A stretch of DNA of 51,351 nucleotides from assembly GCA_900128565.1 (NCBI GenBank), contig LT635921.1, forward strand, positions 1-51,351. The letters run 5' to 3'. The notes beneath the pieces are model-generated. The model did no database searches and had not been told where the DNA came from. It saw only the letters and a program-made list of their open reading frames with translations. Of the stretch, positions 18,715 through 28,111 are shown piece by piece. The translations under genes were made by a program, and so were the position numbers. Source of the DNA: Stramenopiles sp. TOSAG23-6 (lineage: Eukaryota > Sar). How positions within the stretch are numbered: position 1 is the stretch's first letter; each line of letters starts with the position of its first letter.

Positions 18715-21138
18715 CTATTTTGATGTATTCTTTAGTGTTTTCGTAACACTCATCTTACTTAAAGCTTTTGCTTCAATAGATGTTACTTTGACTACCTTCC
18801 GAGACTTTACTACACAAGGATGCTCATCACCAAAACATACAGCTCGTATACGCATAGCAGCTGTAAGACAAGATATGGCACGTTGTGCTGCATCTATAAT
18901 ACTAATTGACATATTTAATGAATCCCAGGTTTTTACATTTGTTCTTAAAAGTCGCATTAATCCATGACCATATAAACCATACAATGCTGCTAATCGTGGT
19001 GTTCCTATTGGAAGAATATCTTCCATTGTTTTTAATGCTATTGGGGTATAGCGAGCGACTACTTCTAAATTAGAAATACGTTTTGCAGAAGCAATGATTG
19101 CAAGAACACAGGAGTGTCGTAAAAAATGACATTGATGTAGCTGTGTCATGACAGGGCCACTTTCAACTTCTAATAAACATCTAAGCGCAGCTAAATGTTC
19201 ATCTGCTGAAATAAGATCAAGACCTCGTTGTAGTAATTCACCAGCATGATAAACTATTGCTTCATTTGCCTTTTCTTTTCCACCAATGGCAGCTTCAATT
19301 AACCAATCAGGAGACATTTTATCAGACAAAGAAGAAGCACATCTTTTACAACAACAATTGAAAAAGTACGCATCTCGAAGAAACTGCTGTCGTTGGAGCC
19401 GAGGTTGAAATGCATCTATGTAGCTAATGGTGAGTTCTTCACCCTGGGGAATGTCCCTTAATGCACGAAAAACTATTGTTTGGCCAGCATTCAAGAAGTA
19501 ATATGTTGCGTTAGGCAAACATGCATGATTGACATATGCAGCAGCAGGAAAGAGACCAAGACCAATACGACGTCTTGATGCTGCTAGTACAATAGGATAT
19601 GAGTTAAAACGCACTCGAAGGAATAAATTAGAAATAGTTTCGATAGAATACTTTCTCTTATTCTGATTATTGTTAATTTCTTTGTATATTTTACGTGATA
19701 ATTTCATAGTTTTTTGCCACTGTACAGGAGAACTTTTACGAAAATAATTTTCGTGTCCCACAAGATCGATGATATCATCGAAATTCAAAGGTTTATTCAA
19801 ACCATTGATATTGCAACTATCATTATTTTCAGAGTGTGTATCATTGGTACCAGAATTTGTATCAATATTTTTATCATCAGCAGCTTCACATTCTTTCAAA
19901 CCACGACGTAGTATAGCTAAAACCAATGATTTTGCTTCGTCATCTTTATCAAAAGATTTTGTATTTGTTTTATATGTTTTATGAGCTTTACAGCCAAACC
20001 CTAATGAAGGAGTTGACGGCATAAGTTTTATATCTTCAATAGTATCAGTAGTTGTTATATTCAATATGTCCACATTATTATTTTTTTGAAATGAATCACA
20101 GTATGTGACGGCATATGCATCAGCTGCCAAAGCTACATGCCCCCTCAGTATTCGGCGCTTTGCTACGAGTCGGCGACCTGTATTTGTTGAAAAACTCAGG
20201 GCTACTGGAGACGCTGAGTCTGAAAAGAAACTCGAAATTCCAATATTTTCTTCATTTTCTACATTACATTTAAAATTGGTTACATTATCAACAGCTTTTT
20301 TACATATAGTAGTTCTCAGTATATTGTCCGGTTGTTTCGTATTTGTTTTCTTTGGTTGCACATGAAGGTTTTTTTTTTTACTATTTTTTTCAGTTTTTTT
20401 ACTTTTTTTATTTTTGTCAGTAAAAATTCCAGAAAATGCTGCTTTTTCAGACATACGTCCTTTAATAACAGATTTCTCCAAGAGAGATATAACAGCTGTA
20501 TACTTGGCCCGAATAGCTTTATTTTGAGGATTTAGTGAAGCTGCTTTGCCTAAATCCGTCGAAGCACTTTCATATTGACATAACTCAGAACTCATCCGAG
20601 CCAATCCTCTGCGGTACAAAGCTTTTACATTATCTGGTTCTTGTTCTAATACTAAAGTACACCGCTTGGCTGCCAAAGCAAAACGTTTTAGTTTTAAGTA
20701 ACATTGTGCAACATTCAAATAAATTTTACGCCGCAAAACAGAGATATCCGAATGACAAGCTGGGCCGACAGGGCGAGGTAACGGAGGTGGTGAGAAATTT
20801 TGTGAACTTGGCGTATCGCTCGAACCACTCTTGATAAATCCTGGACGGTCAATGTAAGCTACATAGTTTAAAGCCTCCAAGTAAGATTCAAGCGCCTTTT
20901 TATATTTTCCTACCCGATATAATTTACCAGCAGCAATATTACAACGTTCAGCCATTGCAACAACAGACTTACCCACGCCACTAGGCTGCCCCTTCAGGTG
21001 GTTAGGATGTAGATGCCGTAAGTCAGGTGCTGTTGATTCACCAAGATCAACCTTATTTGAGACACTTTTTACATGAATATTTCCACCTTCCATCCCAGTA
21101 ATTTCGTAAAGCTGCTCATTCACTCCTCCAGGTGTCAT
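18715..21138 (-). CDS. TPR-SET domain lysine methyltransferase, SMYD-like without MYND finger
   Basis: 807 aa from the ATG at 21138 (three codons after a TTG that also opens the frame). Residues about 45-180 are TPR-like helices (AGKLYRVGKYKKALESYLEAL; NVAQCYLKLKRFALAAKRC; VKALYRRGLARM). A split SET domain follows: its opening (TGRRLVAKRRILRGHVALA) is near 320, and its core NHACLPNATYYF near 535 and GEELTISYID near 565, with the post-SET Cys cluster FNCCCKRC near 596. More helices fill the C-terminus, as in SMYD proteins. Between the SET halves lies an Asn/Asp-rich insert, and no Cys/His MYND finger is visible. The SAM-binding NH-x-C and catalytic Tyr are present, so activity is plausible. 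Substrate is unknown (histone or other protein lysines). Confidence 0.9.
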   Translation of the reverse strand: MTPGGVNEQLYEITGMEGGNIHVKSVSNKVDLGESTAPDLRHLHPNHLKGQPSGVGKSVVAMAERCNIAAGKLYRVGKYKKALESYLEALNYVAYIDRPGFIKSGSSDTPSSQNFSPPPLPRPVGPACHSDISVLRRKIYLNVAQCYLKLKRFALAAKRCTLVLEQEPDNVKALYRRGLARMSSELCQYESASTDLGKAASLNPQNKAIRAKYTAVISLLEKSVIKGRMSEKAAFSGIFTDKNKKSKKTEKNSKKKNLHVQPKKTNTKQPDNILRTTICKKAVDNVTNFKCNVENEENIGISSFFSDSASPVALSFSTNTGRRLVAKRRILRGHVALAADAYAVTYCDSFQKNNNVDILNITTTDTIEDIKLMPSTPSLGFGCKAHKTYKTNTKSFDKDDEAKSLVLAILRRGLKECEAADDKNIDTNSGTNDTHSENNDSCNINGLNKPLNFDDIIDLVGHENYFRKSSPVQWQKTMKLSRKIYKEINNNQNKRKYSIETISNLFLRVRFNSYPIVLAASRRRIGLGLFPAAAYVNHACLPNATYYFLNAGQTIVFRALRDIPQGEELTISYIDAFQPRLQRQQFLRDAYFFNCCCKRCASSLSDKMSPDWLIEAAIGGKEKANEAIVYHAGELLQRGLDLISADEHLAALRCLLEVESGPVMTQLHQCHFLRHSCVLAIIASAKRISNLEVVARYTPIALKTMEDILPIGTPRLAALYGLYGHGLMRLLRTNVKTWDSLNMSISIIDAAQRAISCLTAAMRIRAVCFGDEHPCVVKSRKVVKVTSIEAKALSKMSVTKTLKNTSK

Positions 21139-21444
21139 TCTATCCAACTATGTTCAAACTATCTTAAGGTACTGACATTTTTATCTACCTTTTTGGAACA
21201 TACTACGAAATTTTTTTCTTCTTACGCGTGCTCGGGAGAAAATATTTTGACTTGCTCATTTGACTTGCTTCGTTACCCGGTTTACTATTTGATTTCCAAA
21301 ATTATTTATCACGACGAAAATTACAACCCGATTTCGTGGGTGACGAATAATTCCAGTGCCCTCCACGTGCCACCCCGACAACGAAGTAAACCAACTTATT
21401 TGCAAGCCTTGTTCTAACTAGATAATAGATTATTTGGTTCGAAG
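21139..21444. promoter_or_regulatory. Divergent promoter region (SET gene / L13)
   Basis: 306 bp between the two divergent start codons. AT-rich with no repeats or RNA gene visible; presumably it carries both promoters. Confidence 0.4.
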
Positions 21445-22080
21445 ATGTCTTCACATAATTTTAAAGCCGTGGTGAAAGTGAATAACTTACTTTCACAACG
21501 ACGTACGATGAAGTTAGCACAGCGAACGATGGACGCAGCTCCAAAGAACGCTACTTGGCACTTAATTGATGCGGAAAACATGGTTATAGGCCGGTTATCA
21601 ACACGCATTGCATCCCTACTTCGCGGAAAGCACAAGCCTACTTATCGCCCAGACGCTGACACTGGAGACTACGTCGTTGTGGTTAATGCAGAAAAAGCAG
21701 GTTTTACTGGTGCAAAGTATAAGGAGAAAAAATATCATTGGCACACAGGTTGGGTTGGTCATTTAAGAAAGACGACACCTGAAAGGTTACACGAGAAAGG
21801 TATGCCGGAGGAGGTTCTCCGCCGTGCTGTGAGTGGTATGCTCCCCAAGAATAAGTTGCGTAGAACATACGAAACAAAACTTAAAATATTTCCTGGTCCT
21901 GATCATTATTTCGGTGATGTTATACCAAAAGATCAACAACCATTGTTCCCTCGTGATAAGATAGTTACTGCTGAAGTCGAGGATGAACTCACGGTAGAGG
22001 AAAAGAAGGTCCTTGCTGAGGAGGAAGCCATGGTTCTTAAAGCTGTAAAGGAAGAAGGGGCTATAGTGTATGATGTATAA
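21445..22080 (+). CDS. MRPL13: Organellar (probably mitochondrial) ribosomal protein L13 (uL13m)
   Basis: 211 aa from an ATG. The core (residues about 37-165) is bacterial-type L13: TWHLIDAENMVIGRLSTRIASLLRGKHKP, the GDYVVVVNAEK strand, KKYHWHTGWVGHLR, and LRRAVSGMLPKNKLRR. It belongs to the large ribosomal subunit and binds 23S-type rRNA. An extra N-terminal 36 residues (RRTMKLAQRTMDAAPK) are basic and probably a targeting sequence, while the C-terminal 45 residues are an acidic extension. Mitochondrial is favoured over plastid because no chloroplast context is seen, but this is not certain. Convergent with NDH-2, with only 50 bp between the stops. Confidence 0.93.
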   Translation: MSSHNFKAVVKVNNLLSQRRTMKLAQRTMDAAPKNATWHLIDAENMVIGRLSTRIASLLRGKHKPTYRPDADTGDYVVVVNAEKAGFTGAKYKEKKYHWHTGWVGHLRKTTPERLHEKGMPEEVLRRAVSGMLPKNKLRRTYETKLKIFPGPDHYFGDVIPKDQQPLFPRDKIVTAEVEDELTVEEKKVLAEEEAMVLKAVKEEGAIVYDV

Positions 22081-22130
22081 TTCGTTAGATTTTGAAAATT
22101 TATAAAAATAGTTTATTAGCATTTTTTTTC

Positions 22131-23540
22131 TCAAAATCGGGAGATATCTCTACCAAATATCCAAGCTTTGAACCAATACATTGGAATAAGCACCATATTT
22201 GAGTAAGAAAGTTGTTTCGTCCAATATGTAGAGCGCCAAGCTGCTAAAGCAGTTTTACCACAAAATCCAACTCGAGGAAGAGGTAATTCAGAATGTGTGA
22301 GATCCATTACAGCAGATTGACTTCCACTCGAAACTGTTATACCCCGCTCAACGTATCTAAATGCAGGTGATGCTTTGTAGAATTTATTTAATAAAGCAAG
22401 CCCTTTGAAAGGCATTGCGACGGGATGTACAGGTGCAGGTATTGGTAATGATATCTCTTCATTTGATGAAAGCAGTTCATCAGTGTGATTTACATAACTA
22501 TCATTAAAACACTTTATCAAGTACTCACCTTGCTGCTCTGCTGAGCTTGCTGTAGGTGGAAGCACCGAACTATCTGTACTACTTTTTTGTGTTGCAGCAC
22601 AATCTCCAACTGCAAATATTCGACCATCATTTTGAGTACCAACAGCTCGTAAGTAATTATCAACTACAATTCGACCTCCTACTTTATCAACTTGAAGATT
22701 TTCAACAAATTTCACAGGTGCAAGTCCTGCAGACCATACCATCATGCCAAATGGAATTTCATCCTTATCATTACCTAGTTGAGCAACACTCGAAAATTTC
22801 CCCTTCTTTATTGCAGTTACAGGAGTTTCAGTCATTACAGTGATCCCACGTTTTACTAACTCTTCATCATATTGCTCAACACAAGCAGCATCAAAAGACC
22901 CTAAAATTCGAGGGCCAGCTTCAATTATAGTTAACTTGACCTTTTGTGCCAGATCAGGATACCAAGTTCGTAAATCATCGTTTACAAAATCTGAAAGCTC
23001 TGTGGTAAATTCACAACTAGTAGCACCTCCACCAACAATTACAAATGAAAGCAGTGCATCTCGTTCAGCTTCATCTATTACAGGGTTAGTTGCTCTCTCC
23101 ATACATTCTAAAATACGTTGACGTATCTGGCGTGCGTGATAAAGATGTTTCAAAAAATAGACGTCATCACCTTCTCGATCTAAAACTCCTGATGCTTCAA
23201 ACGTGTTAGTCTTACAACCTGTAGCAATTATCAAAATGTCATATTTAACGTCAAACTTACGACTCTTGAAAATATCTTCACATCTTATGACTCTTGAAGA
23301 TGTATCAACTGTGCGTGCTTTTGCTTGGTAAAACTCGGACAGTCCTTTTATTGTTCGTACAGGTTCCTGGATTGCCCTAAATTCTAGTGTCCCAACAGCA
23401 GTTGATGGTAATAAGGGTGTGAATAGAAAATGATTAGCAGGCGAAATCACTCTAACGTCAAAAGCGGCTTTATTAAGTCCTCGGGCTAGTACATTTCCTG
23501 CCCATCCTGAGCCAACTATTACTACTCTGGGTAAGTTCAT
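22131..23540 (-). CDS. Type II (alternative) NADH dehydrogenase
   Basis: 469 aa from the ATG at 23540. A single-polypeptide flavoprotein that oxidises NAD(P)H and reduces quinone without pumping protons, on the mitochondrial inner membrane. An FAD Rossmann motif opens the protein (RVVIVGSGWAGNVLARGL), followed by NHFLFTPLLPSTAVGTLEFRA, a second dinucleotide motif near residue 165-185 (FVIVGGGATSCEFTTEL), the MMVWSAGLAP segment, the FAD-contacting IFAVGDCA, and the C-terminal membrane-binding helices (YWTKQLSYSNMVLIPMYWFKAWIFGRDISR). No EF-hand insert, so probably not Ca2+-regulated. There is no obvious long presequence, since the FAD motif begins at residue 5; either import uses an internal signal or the 5' exon is missing. 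Confidence 0.95.
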   Translation of the reverse strand: MNLPRVVIVGSGWAGNVLARGLNKAAFDVRVISPANHFLFTPLLPSTAVGTLEFRAIQEPVRTIKGLSEFYQAKARTVDTSSRVIRCEDIFKSRKFDVKYDILIIATGCKTNTFEASGVLDREGDDVYFLKHLYHARQIRQRILECMERATNPVIDEAERDALLSFVIVGGGATSCEFTTELSDFVNDDLRTWYPDLAQKVKLTIIEAGPRILGSFDAACVEQYDEELVKRGITVMTETPVTAIKKGKFSSVAQLGNDKDEIPFGMMVWSAGLAPVKFVENLQVDKVGGRIVVDNYLRAVGTQNDGRIFAVGDCAATQKSSTDSSVLPPTASSAEQQGEYLIKCFNDSYVNHTDELLSSNEEISLPIPAPVHPVAMPFKGLALLNKFYKASPAFRYVERGITVSSGSQSAVMDLTHSELPLPRVGFCGKTALAAWRSTYWTKQLSYSNMVLIPMYWFKAWIFGRDISRF

Positions 23541-23859
23541 TTTGAGTTTGTTTTTCTTGTATTATTCTTCAAAGAATCGTTCGCGAATAGCCAGGAACTG
23601 AGAATTGATGTCAACACCCGGAAACGGAAACTTGTACGTTAAAATTAGGCCTAATTTAATTAGGAGTTACATTTTTCTATAATAACGATTATTATTATTA
23701 TTATTATAGTACTGGTACTTTAGTAATCAACCAAAGCTAGCTTAGTTAGAGCAACACAATTCTTCGTTGGACTTGTAGCTATATAAACGTAGCTTTACAT
23801 GCTGTTACTAAGTTTTTATTGCTAAGGACTGTGTCAAAGTGAAGCAAATTGAGGGGAGG
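23541..23859. promoter_or_regulatory. Divergent promoter region with 16-bp palindrome and ATT repeat
   Basis: 319 bp between the NDH-2 start and the ATG of the IQ/Tudor gene. It contains a perfect 16-bp palindrome AAATTAGGCCTAATTT at 23642-23657, close to the middle-left of the gap, and an ATT microsatellite at about 23688-23707. The palindrome is a candidate for a dimeric factor; no factor is named. Confidence 0.4.
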
Positions 23860-26800
23860 ATGCCAAATTCTTCTTCCTTACACAAAAAACATGTGAAGAT
23901 ACCAGGTAGTAAGCGACGTATATCTGATTTATCCAGTACTTCACCTTACAATAGTGCTGGTTTGGCGTACAAAGGTAACCTTTCAAGATCACAAACAGCG
24001 AAGGCTAGATCAAGTCGCATACCTTCTATAGAGCAAACGAATAAACGGGAGATACCACGTGTAAATACATCTCCCCCACTATTGAAACTTCTTCGTAGGA
24101 TAGTATCACAAAATGATATGCTAAGAAAGGATATCAATACACTTAAGAATACACAGATGCGTATGGAACAGAACGAAATTGATCGAGAAAAACGAAATGC
24201 TGAAGTACAGGCTCGAGGTCCTGTTCACGAATTATTGATAGGTTCTCCAACACCAGCAGAACAAGCATTGGTTTCTTTATTACCAGAGTGTGAAAATATT
24301 GTACCTGGAATTGGGAACCACATACGTCGTCTTGTTGGTCGCAATAGACTTCATTTAGCAGGGCGGAGTATTGCTTTAGACTATAATCCAGATGATGGTC
24401 TTGTACTTGTTCGAGATTTGATAGGCGAACGACGACGTATAAATTCCATGCGTAGTGACCGTGTCAGGAAACCGCCAAAACCTAGGCATATTATACTATG
24501 GATTACTAAACATCAAATAGAATTACGAAATTTTATAGCCAGAGTAACTGGTAAAGCTTTCATCGATAGTGACATTTGTCAAGTTGAATGCAAGAGTAGT
24601 ATTGAGACACCGATCTCCCCAGGAAACTTTATTAGTAACAATAACGAAGACTTATATTCTGAGACATCTAAACAAATTTTAGCAATGTCTAATGATCTTG
24701 ATAAACTTACGTGTAAAGTCGATTCCCTTTCTACAATGATGCATTCTTTAAAGGAGCAACATAAACAGACTTCGGGTGATGGCGATGTCCAGAAAAAAAC
24801 TTTGCAGAGCACACTCGACCATTTAGTTTCTACAGTAAATCAGCAACGCAGTGAAATTAATAAATTTATAAAAAGTAATAGCGACAAGAAGGAAGTGTAC
24901 AATGAAGAATACCGTGATCGCGAGAAGGCTTTGTCTGATAACAATTCTAGATTACAAAATAATATGAATAATTTGATTGATGCCTTATCTAGAAGTGACG
25001 TGACAAAACTAACAGGATCGTCCCAGACAATCGTAAGTACAGCGAATGAATTTGAAATGAAAAAGATGCATGCCTCTCTAAAGGTTTTACAAAAAGATAT
25101 GACAAGTGTAAAGGATCATTTTACAGCTATTTCGACCAAGACTAACAAGATAGGCAATGAAAATATTTATTCAGCACTCGAAGATCTAAAGAATGAAATA
25201 AAGGAAATAAAAAAAACAAATGATACGCAAAAATTAAGAAATGAAACGCAGCTCCGGGAAATGCAAAATACGTTGCAAGCTTTGCACAAATGTATCTCAG
25301 AGAGAAAGGATATTCAGAATAGTACTTTACTAACAGAACAAGAAATGAGAATAGAAAATCAAAATACGCAAAGTGCATCATCTACAAATATCCCAATATT
25401 GAGAACAGGAGAGCAAATAAAAGAAATATTAGAAGATTGTTTAGAAAAGACAATGACGAGTATGCGTGTAGAAGAAAGAATACATTATCAAAAACTTGAC
25501 GAAACTTTGCGGGTTACAAATGAAAAGGTAGAAAATATTTCGAGGTCATTAATTTCGAGTTCAATAGAGGGAAAACAAGTGGAGCCAACTAGTAATAGTA
25601 ATGAAAATCTGGCAAAAGAAACAAGTGATAATGTAAAATCGTACCGTAAAAAAATGTCAGCAAGACACAATGAAGTTACCACTATGTTAAATATGATACT
25701 AAAGGCATTAAAATTATTAAGTGAGCATCGAGGAGGTGACATGCACCTATTAAGTGGGCATCAAGGAGGTGACATGCACCTATCGGAAGTTGACCCCCAT
25801 GGTCACAGCGACTCATTGAAAAGAGTTCTAAAAATGCTCAAAGGTATTCAAAAGGCAACTTCGATCAATCACAAGCATATGAATCTAATATATCACAGAA
25901 AGGGCGAAGGTGTGTGCAGTAGGATATTCGAGTCCATTCAAAAATTGCATCATAAAGTAGAAGGTTTCAAAGGTGAAATAGAGAAACAACATACTCAGTT
26001 ACTTGAAGGAATTGATAATCAAGCATATACCAATACTCCTACTGATCAAAGTAAAAGGTCAAATGAAATATCTGAAATAAATTCCTTAAAAAAGGCATTG
26101 CGTAAACTTAGACTTCAAGCAGCAATTGATTCCGGTAAGCATGCAGTGTACAGATCTAAGACAATTGAGCTCGAGAAGACAACAATAAAATTATTGAAGC
26201 TTGAAGATCAACTTGTTGAAGCTTACACTCAGATAGACAGTCTTGCTGCAACAAAACTCCAAGCAACACAACGTGGGAATGCTATCCGTAAACGTTCTAT
26301 AGAAAAAGAAAAGGAAGTAAAGTATGTAACTGAAAATAAAGTCGCTAGTACCAAAGCAGATGGATCAAAAACAGAGCATACTTTATCTTTAAAAGATGTA
26401 CCAACAGTGGAAATTTCAAACGGGCATCACTCAATTGTTGCAAACGAAAGTCCTGAGACATTAGCTGCTATAAAAATACAAGCGTGTCATAGAGGAAGGA
26501 CGACACGTAAAACTATAGTATCAAATAAAATTATTTCTGAAGCCGCAGCAGCAACTAAAATTCAGGCAAGACAAAGAGGTATGAATGTGCGTAAAAAAGA
26601 AAGAACAAAGGTAAAACCCAAGGCAAAGTTTGTAGTAGGCGAGACAGTTGCTGCACGTTACATCGACAGCCCAAATTACTACGAAGCGATCATTAAAGAT
26701 GTTGTACAAAACAATGAAATATTTTCATACACATTGCTATTTTCTGACGGTGATTTTCAGAAAGGNATCACTGAAAGCAATATCAAATCCCTCCGTGGTC

Positions 26801-27060
26801 TCATAGATAATAAACATAGTTCTATACATTATAAAGCTGAAACACCAGATAGCCCAAACACTTTTGATCGTTCCACAATTGAATATTGTATTGGTCAATC
26901 CGTCGCAGCTCGTTATAATGGCGGAGAAGAATACTTTGAAGGAATAATTATTAAAATGAACGATAATTTTACATTTTTTGATGTAAAGTATAGTGATGGA
27001 GAGATTGAAAAAGATATTCCAAGAGATTTTCTTGATGCCAATTTTAAGTTAGTTGAATAG
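23860..27060 (+). CDS. Coiled-coil protein with three IQ motifs and two Tudor-like domains
   Basis: 1,066 aa from the ATG at 23860; the frame also opens at a GTG seven codons earlier. A conserved-looking globular segment (residues about 140-235: CENIVPGIGNHIRRLVGRNRLHLAGRS is part) precedes a long coiled coil to about residue 790. Three IQ motifs follow (TKLQATQRGNAIRKR near 800, IKIQACHRGRTTRK near 870, TKIQARQRGMNVRKK near 897), then two Tudor/agenet-like domains (VVGETVAARYIDSPNYYEAII near 925; IGQSVAARYNGGEEYFEGII near 1010). Probably a calmodulin-binding cytoskeletal or scaffold protein; function is inferred. The ambiguous base at 26766 is the third base of a GGN codon and does not change the residue (Gly). 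The giant gene at the left edge combines the same domain types. Confidence 0.82.
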   Translation: MPNSSSLHKKHVKIPGSKRRISDLSSTSPYNSAGLAYKGNLSRSQTAKARSSRIPSIEQTNKREIPRVNTSPPLLKLLRRIVSQNDMLRKDINTLKNTQMRMEQNEIDREKRNAEVQARGPVHELLIGSPTPAEQALVSLLPECENIVPGIGNHIRRLVGRNRLHLAGRSIALDYNPDDGLVLVRDLIGERRRINSMRSDRVRKPPKPRHIILWITKHQIELRNFIARVTGKAFIDSDICQVECKSSIETPISPGNFISNNNEDLYSETSKQILAMSNDLDKLTCKVDSLSTMMHSLKEQHKQTSGDGDVQKKTLQSTLDHLVSTVNQQRSEINKFIKSNSDKKEVYNEEYRDREKALSDNNSRLQNNMNNLIDALSRSDVTKLTGSSQTIVSTANEFEMKKMHASLKVLQKDMTSVKDHFTAISTKTNKIGNENIYSALEDLKNEIKEIKKTNDTQKLRNETQLREMQNTLQALHKCISERKDIQNSTLLTEQEMRIENQNTQSASSTNIPILRTGEQIKEILEDCLEKTMTSMRVEERIHYQKLDETLRVTNEKVENISRSLISSSIEGKQVEPTSNSNENLAKETSDNVKSYRKKMSARHNEVTTMLNMILKALKLLSEHRGGDMHLLSGHQGGDMHLSEVDPHGHSDSLKRVLKMLKGIQKATSINHKHMNLIYHRKGEGVCSRIFESIQKLHHKVEGFKGEIEKQHTQLLEGIDNQAYTNTPTDQSKRSNEISEINSLKKALRKLRLQAAIDSGKHAVYRSKTIELEKTTIKLLKLEDQLVEAYTQIDSLAATKLQATQRGNAIRKRSIEKEKEVKYVTENKVASTKADGSKTEHTLSLKDVPTVEISNGHHSIVANESPETLAAIKIQACHRGRTTRKTIVSNKIISEAAAATKIQARQRGMNVRKKERTKVKPKAKFVVGETVAARYIDSPNYYEAIIKDVVQNNEIFSYTLLFSDGDFQKXITESNIKSLRGLIDNKHSSIHYKAETPDSPNTFDRSTIEYCIGQSVAARYNGGEEYFEGIIIKMNDNFTFFDVKYSDGEIEKDIPRDFLDANFKLVE
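25718..25783 (+). repeat. 33-bp coding duplication
   Basis: Two head-to-tail copies of a 33-bp unit encode LLSEHRGGDMH and LLSGHQGGDMH inside the coiled-coil region. The two copies differ at three or so bases, so this is a recent duplication. Confidence 0.75.
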
Positions 27061-27140
27061 AAAATTTTCAAAGGTACATTACATTTATAAATTAATATCA
27101 TAATCATGTGAACAGGAGCGGTTTCGTAACATATTATTTC

Positions 27141-27851
27141 CTATAGTGTATTTTCTTTAAGTGGAGGAATATCCCAACCGTCTTTCATATTTTTCTCCTT
27201 TTTATGTAGGGAATCACAGCAACAACAGAAGACGCTCCAAAGTACAAGTTTATAATATGAAGCACCCATCCCACCATGGGATTGATGCATACGGTACTGT
27301 ATCGAAGCAACAAAAAGTATATATCCTACATATCGAACTATCATAACAGCAAGTATAGCTTCATCATCTACCTTTAGTGTCTTCGATTTTTTTTTTTTTG
27401 AATCAGCAAGATTGTAATAAAAAATAAGTCCAACTAAAAGTATTGACAGAACCATTATTATCATCTGAAGCCAATTCCATACTGTTAGAAGAAATTGCTC
27501 CACGCGACTATTTCGAGCTGGGAAGAAAAAATTCGCAGCCCCTGCATACATTATTTCTAGAACTATTTCAAATGTTAAAACCGAAGTTACAAAAATTTCT
27601 AAGAATAAGAAAAATGGTTGTGTAGGAACACCCTTTGAAGTACTAATTGTTAATACCAATAAGAGTACAATTAAGACTAACAAAAATGCCTGAAAAATTA
27701 GATATTCTAACGAGTACCTTAAGTGAACAACCCAGTCATAAGTCTTCATCTTTGACTGTGAGTCGTTCGTCTGAAACTTTTGATCTTCGCTTTCTATAAG
27801 CCTTTGTCTTTCCGCCACCGCATGAATTGGTTCAAATTGCTTATATTGCAT
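27141..27851 (-). CDS. Four-TM protein resembling an isolated voltage-sensor module
   Basis: 236 aa from the ATG at 27851. Four hydrophobic helices lie at about residues 48-70, 79-103, 122-146 and 167-190. Helix 2 carries acidic residues (FLEIFVTSVLTFEIVLEIMYAGA), helix 3 starts VWNWLQMIIMVLSILL, and helix 4 has only scattered Arg (MIVRYVGYILFVASIQYR). This spacing recalls the S1-S4 part of ion-transport proteins with no pore domain, though helix 4 lacks the regular Arg series. The tail is CCCC followed by a Lys-rich stretch, which could be palmitoylated. A Lys/Ser insert (SKKKKSK, coded by a T-run) separates helices 3 and 4. No enzymatic motif. Function unknown. Confidence 0.75.
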   Translation of the reverse strand: MQYKQFEPIHAVAERQRLIESEDQKFQTNDSQSKMKTYDWVVHLRYSLEYLIFQAFLLVLIVLLLVLTISTSKGVPTQPFFLFLEIFVTSVLTFEIVLEIMYAGAANFFFPARNSRVEQFLLTVWNWLQMIIMVLSILLVGLIFYYNLADSKKKKSKTLKVDDEAILAVMIVRYVGYILFVASIQYRMHQSHGGMGASYYKLVLWSVFCCCCDSLHKKEKNMKDGWDIPPLKENTL

Positions 27852-28111
27852 ATCTATCCTAAAAATATGTTTTGGAAAGGGGCAGCAATTCAGTCAAAGC
27901 CAAAGTTGCAGCGATTCGGTTTGGTTTTAACGAAAAAAAAAAAGTACACCCCACAGGAGCAAAAAGAGAAGCAAGGAAAGTCGAGCAGGTTTGTTTGTTT
28001 TTTTTAAACGGTCAAGTTCAACAACACTTCTTGACTTTGAAGATCAGATCTCAGATCTTCTTGTATTTGTATAATGAGTAAATAAACTTGTTCTGCAAAT
28101 TGGCCAAAATC

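Noticed and set aside
26766-26766. Ambiguous base as a possible frameshift
   Set aside because: It is the third base of GGN (Gly in any case) and the frame continues into a well-formed Tudor-like domain.
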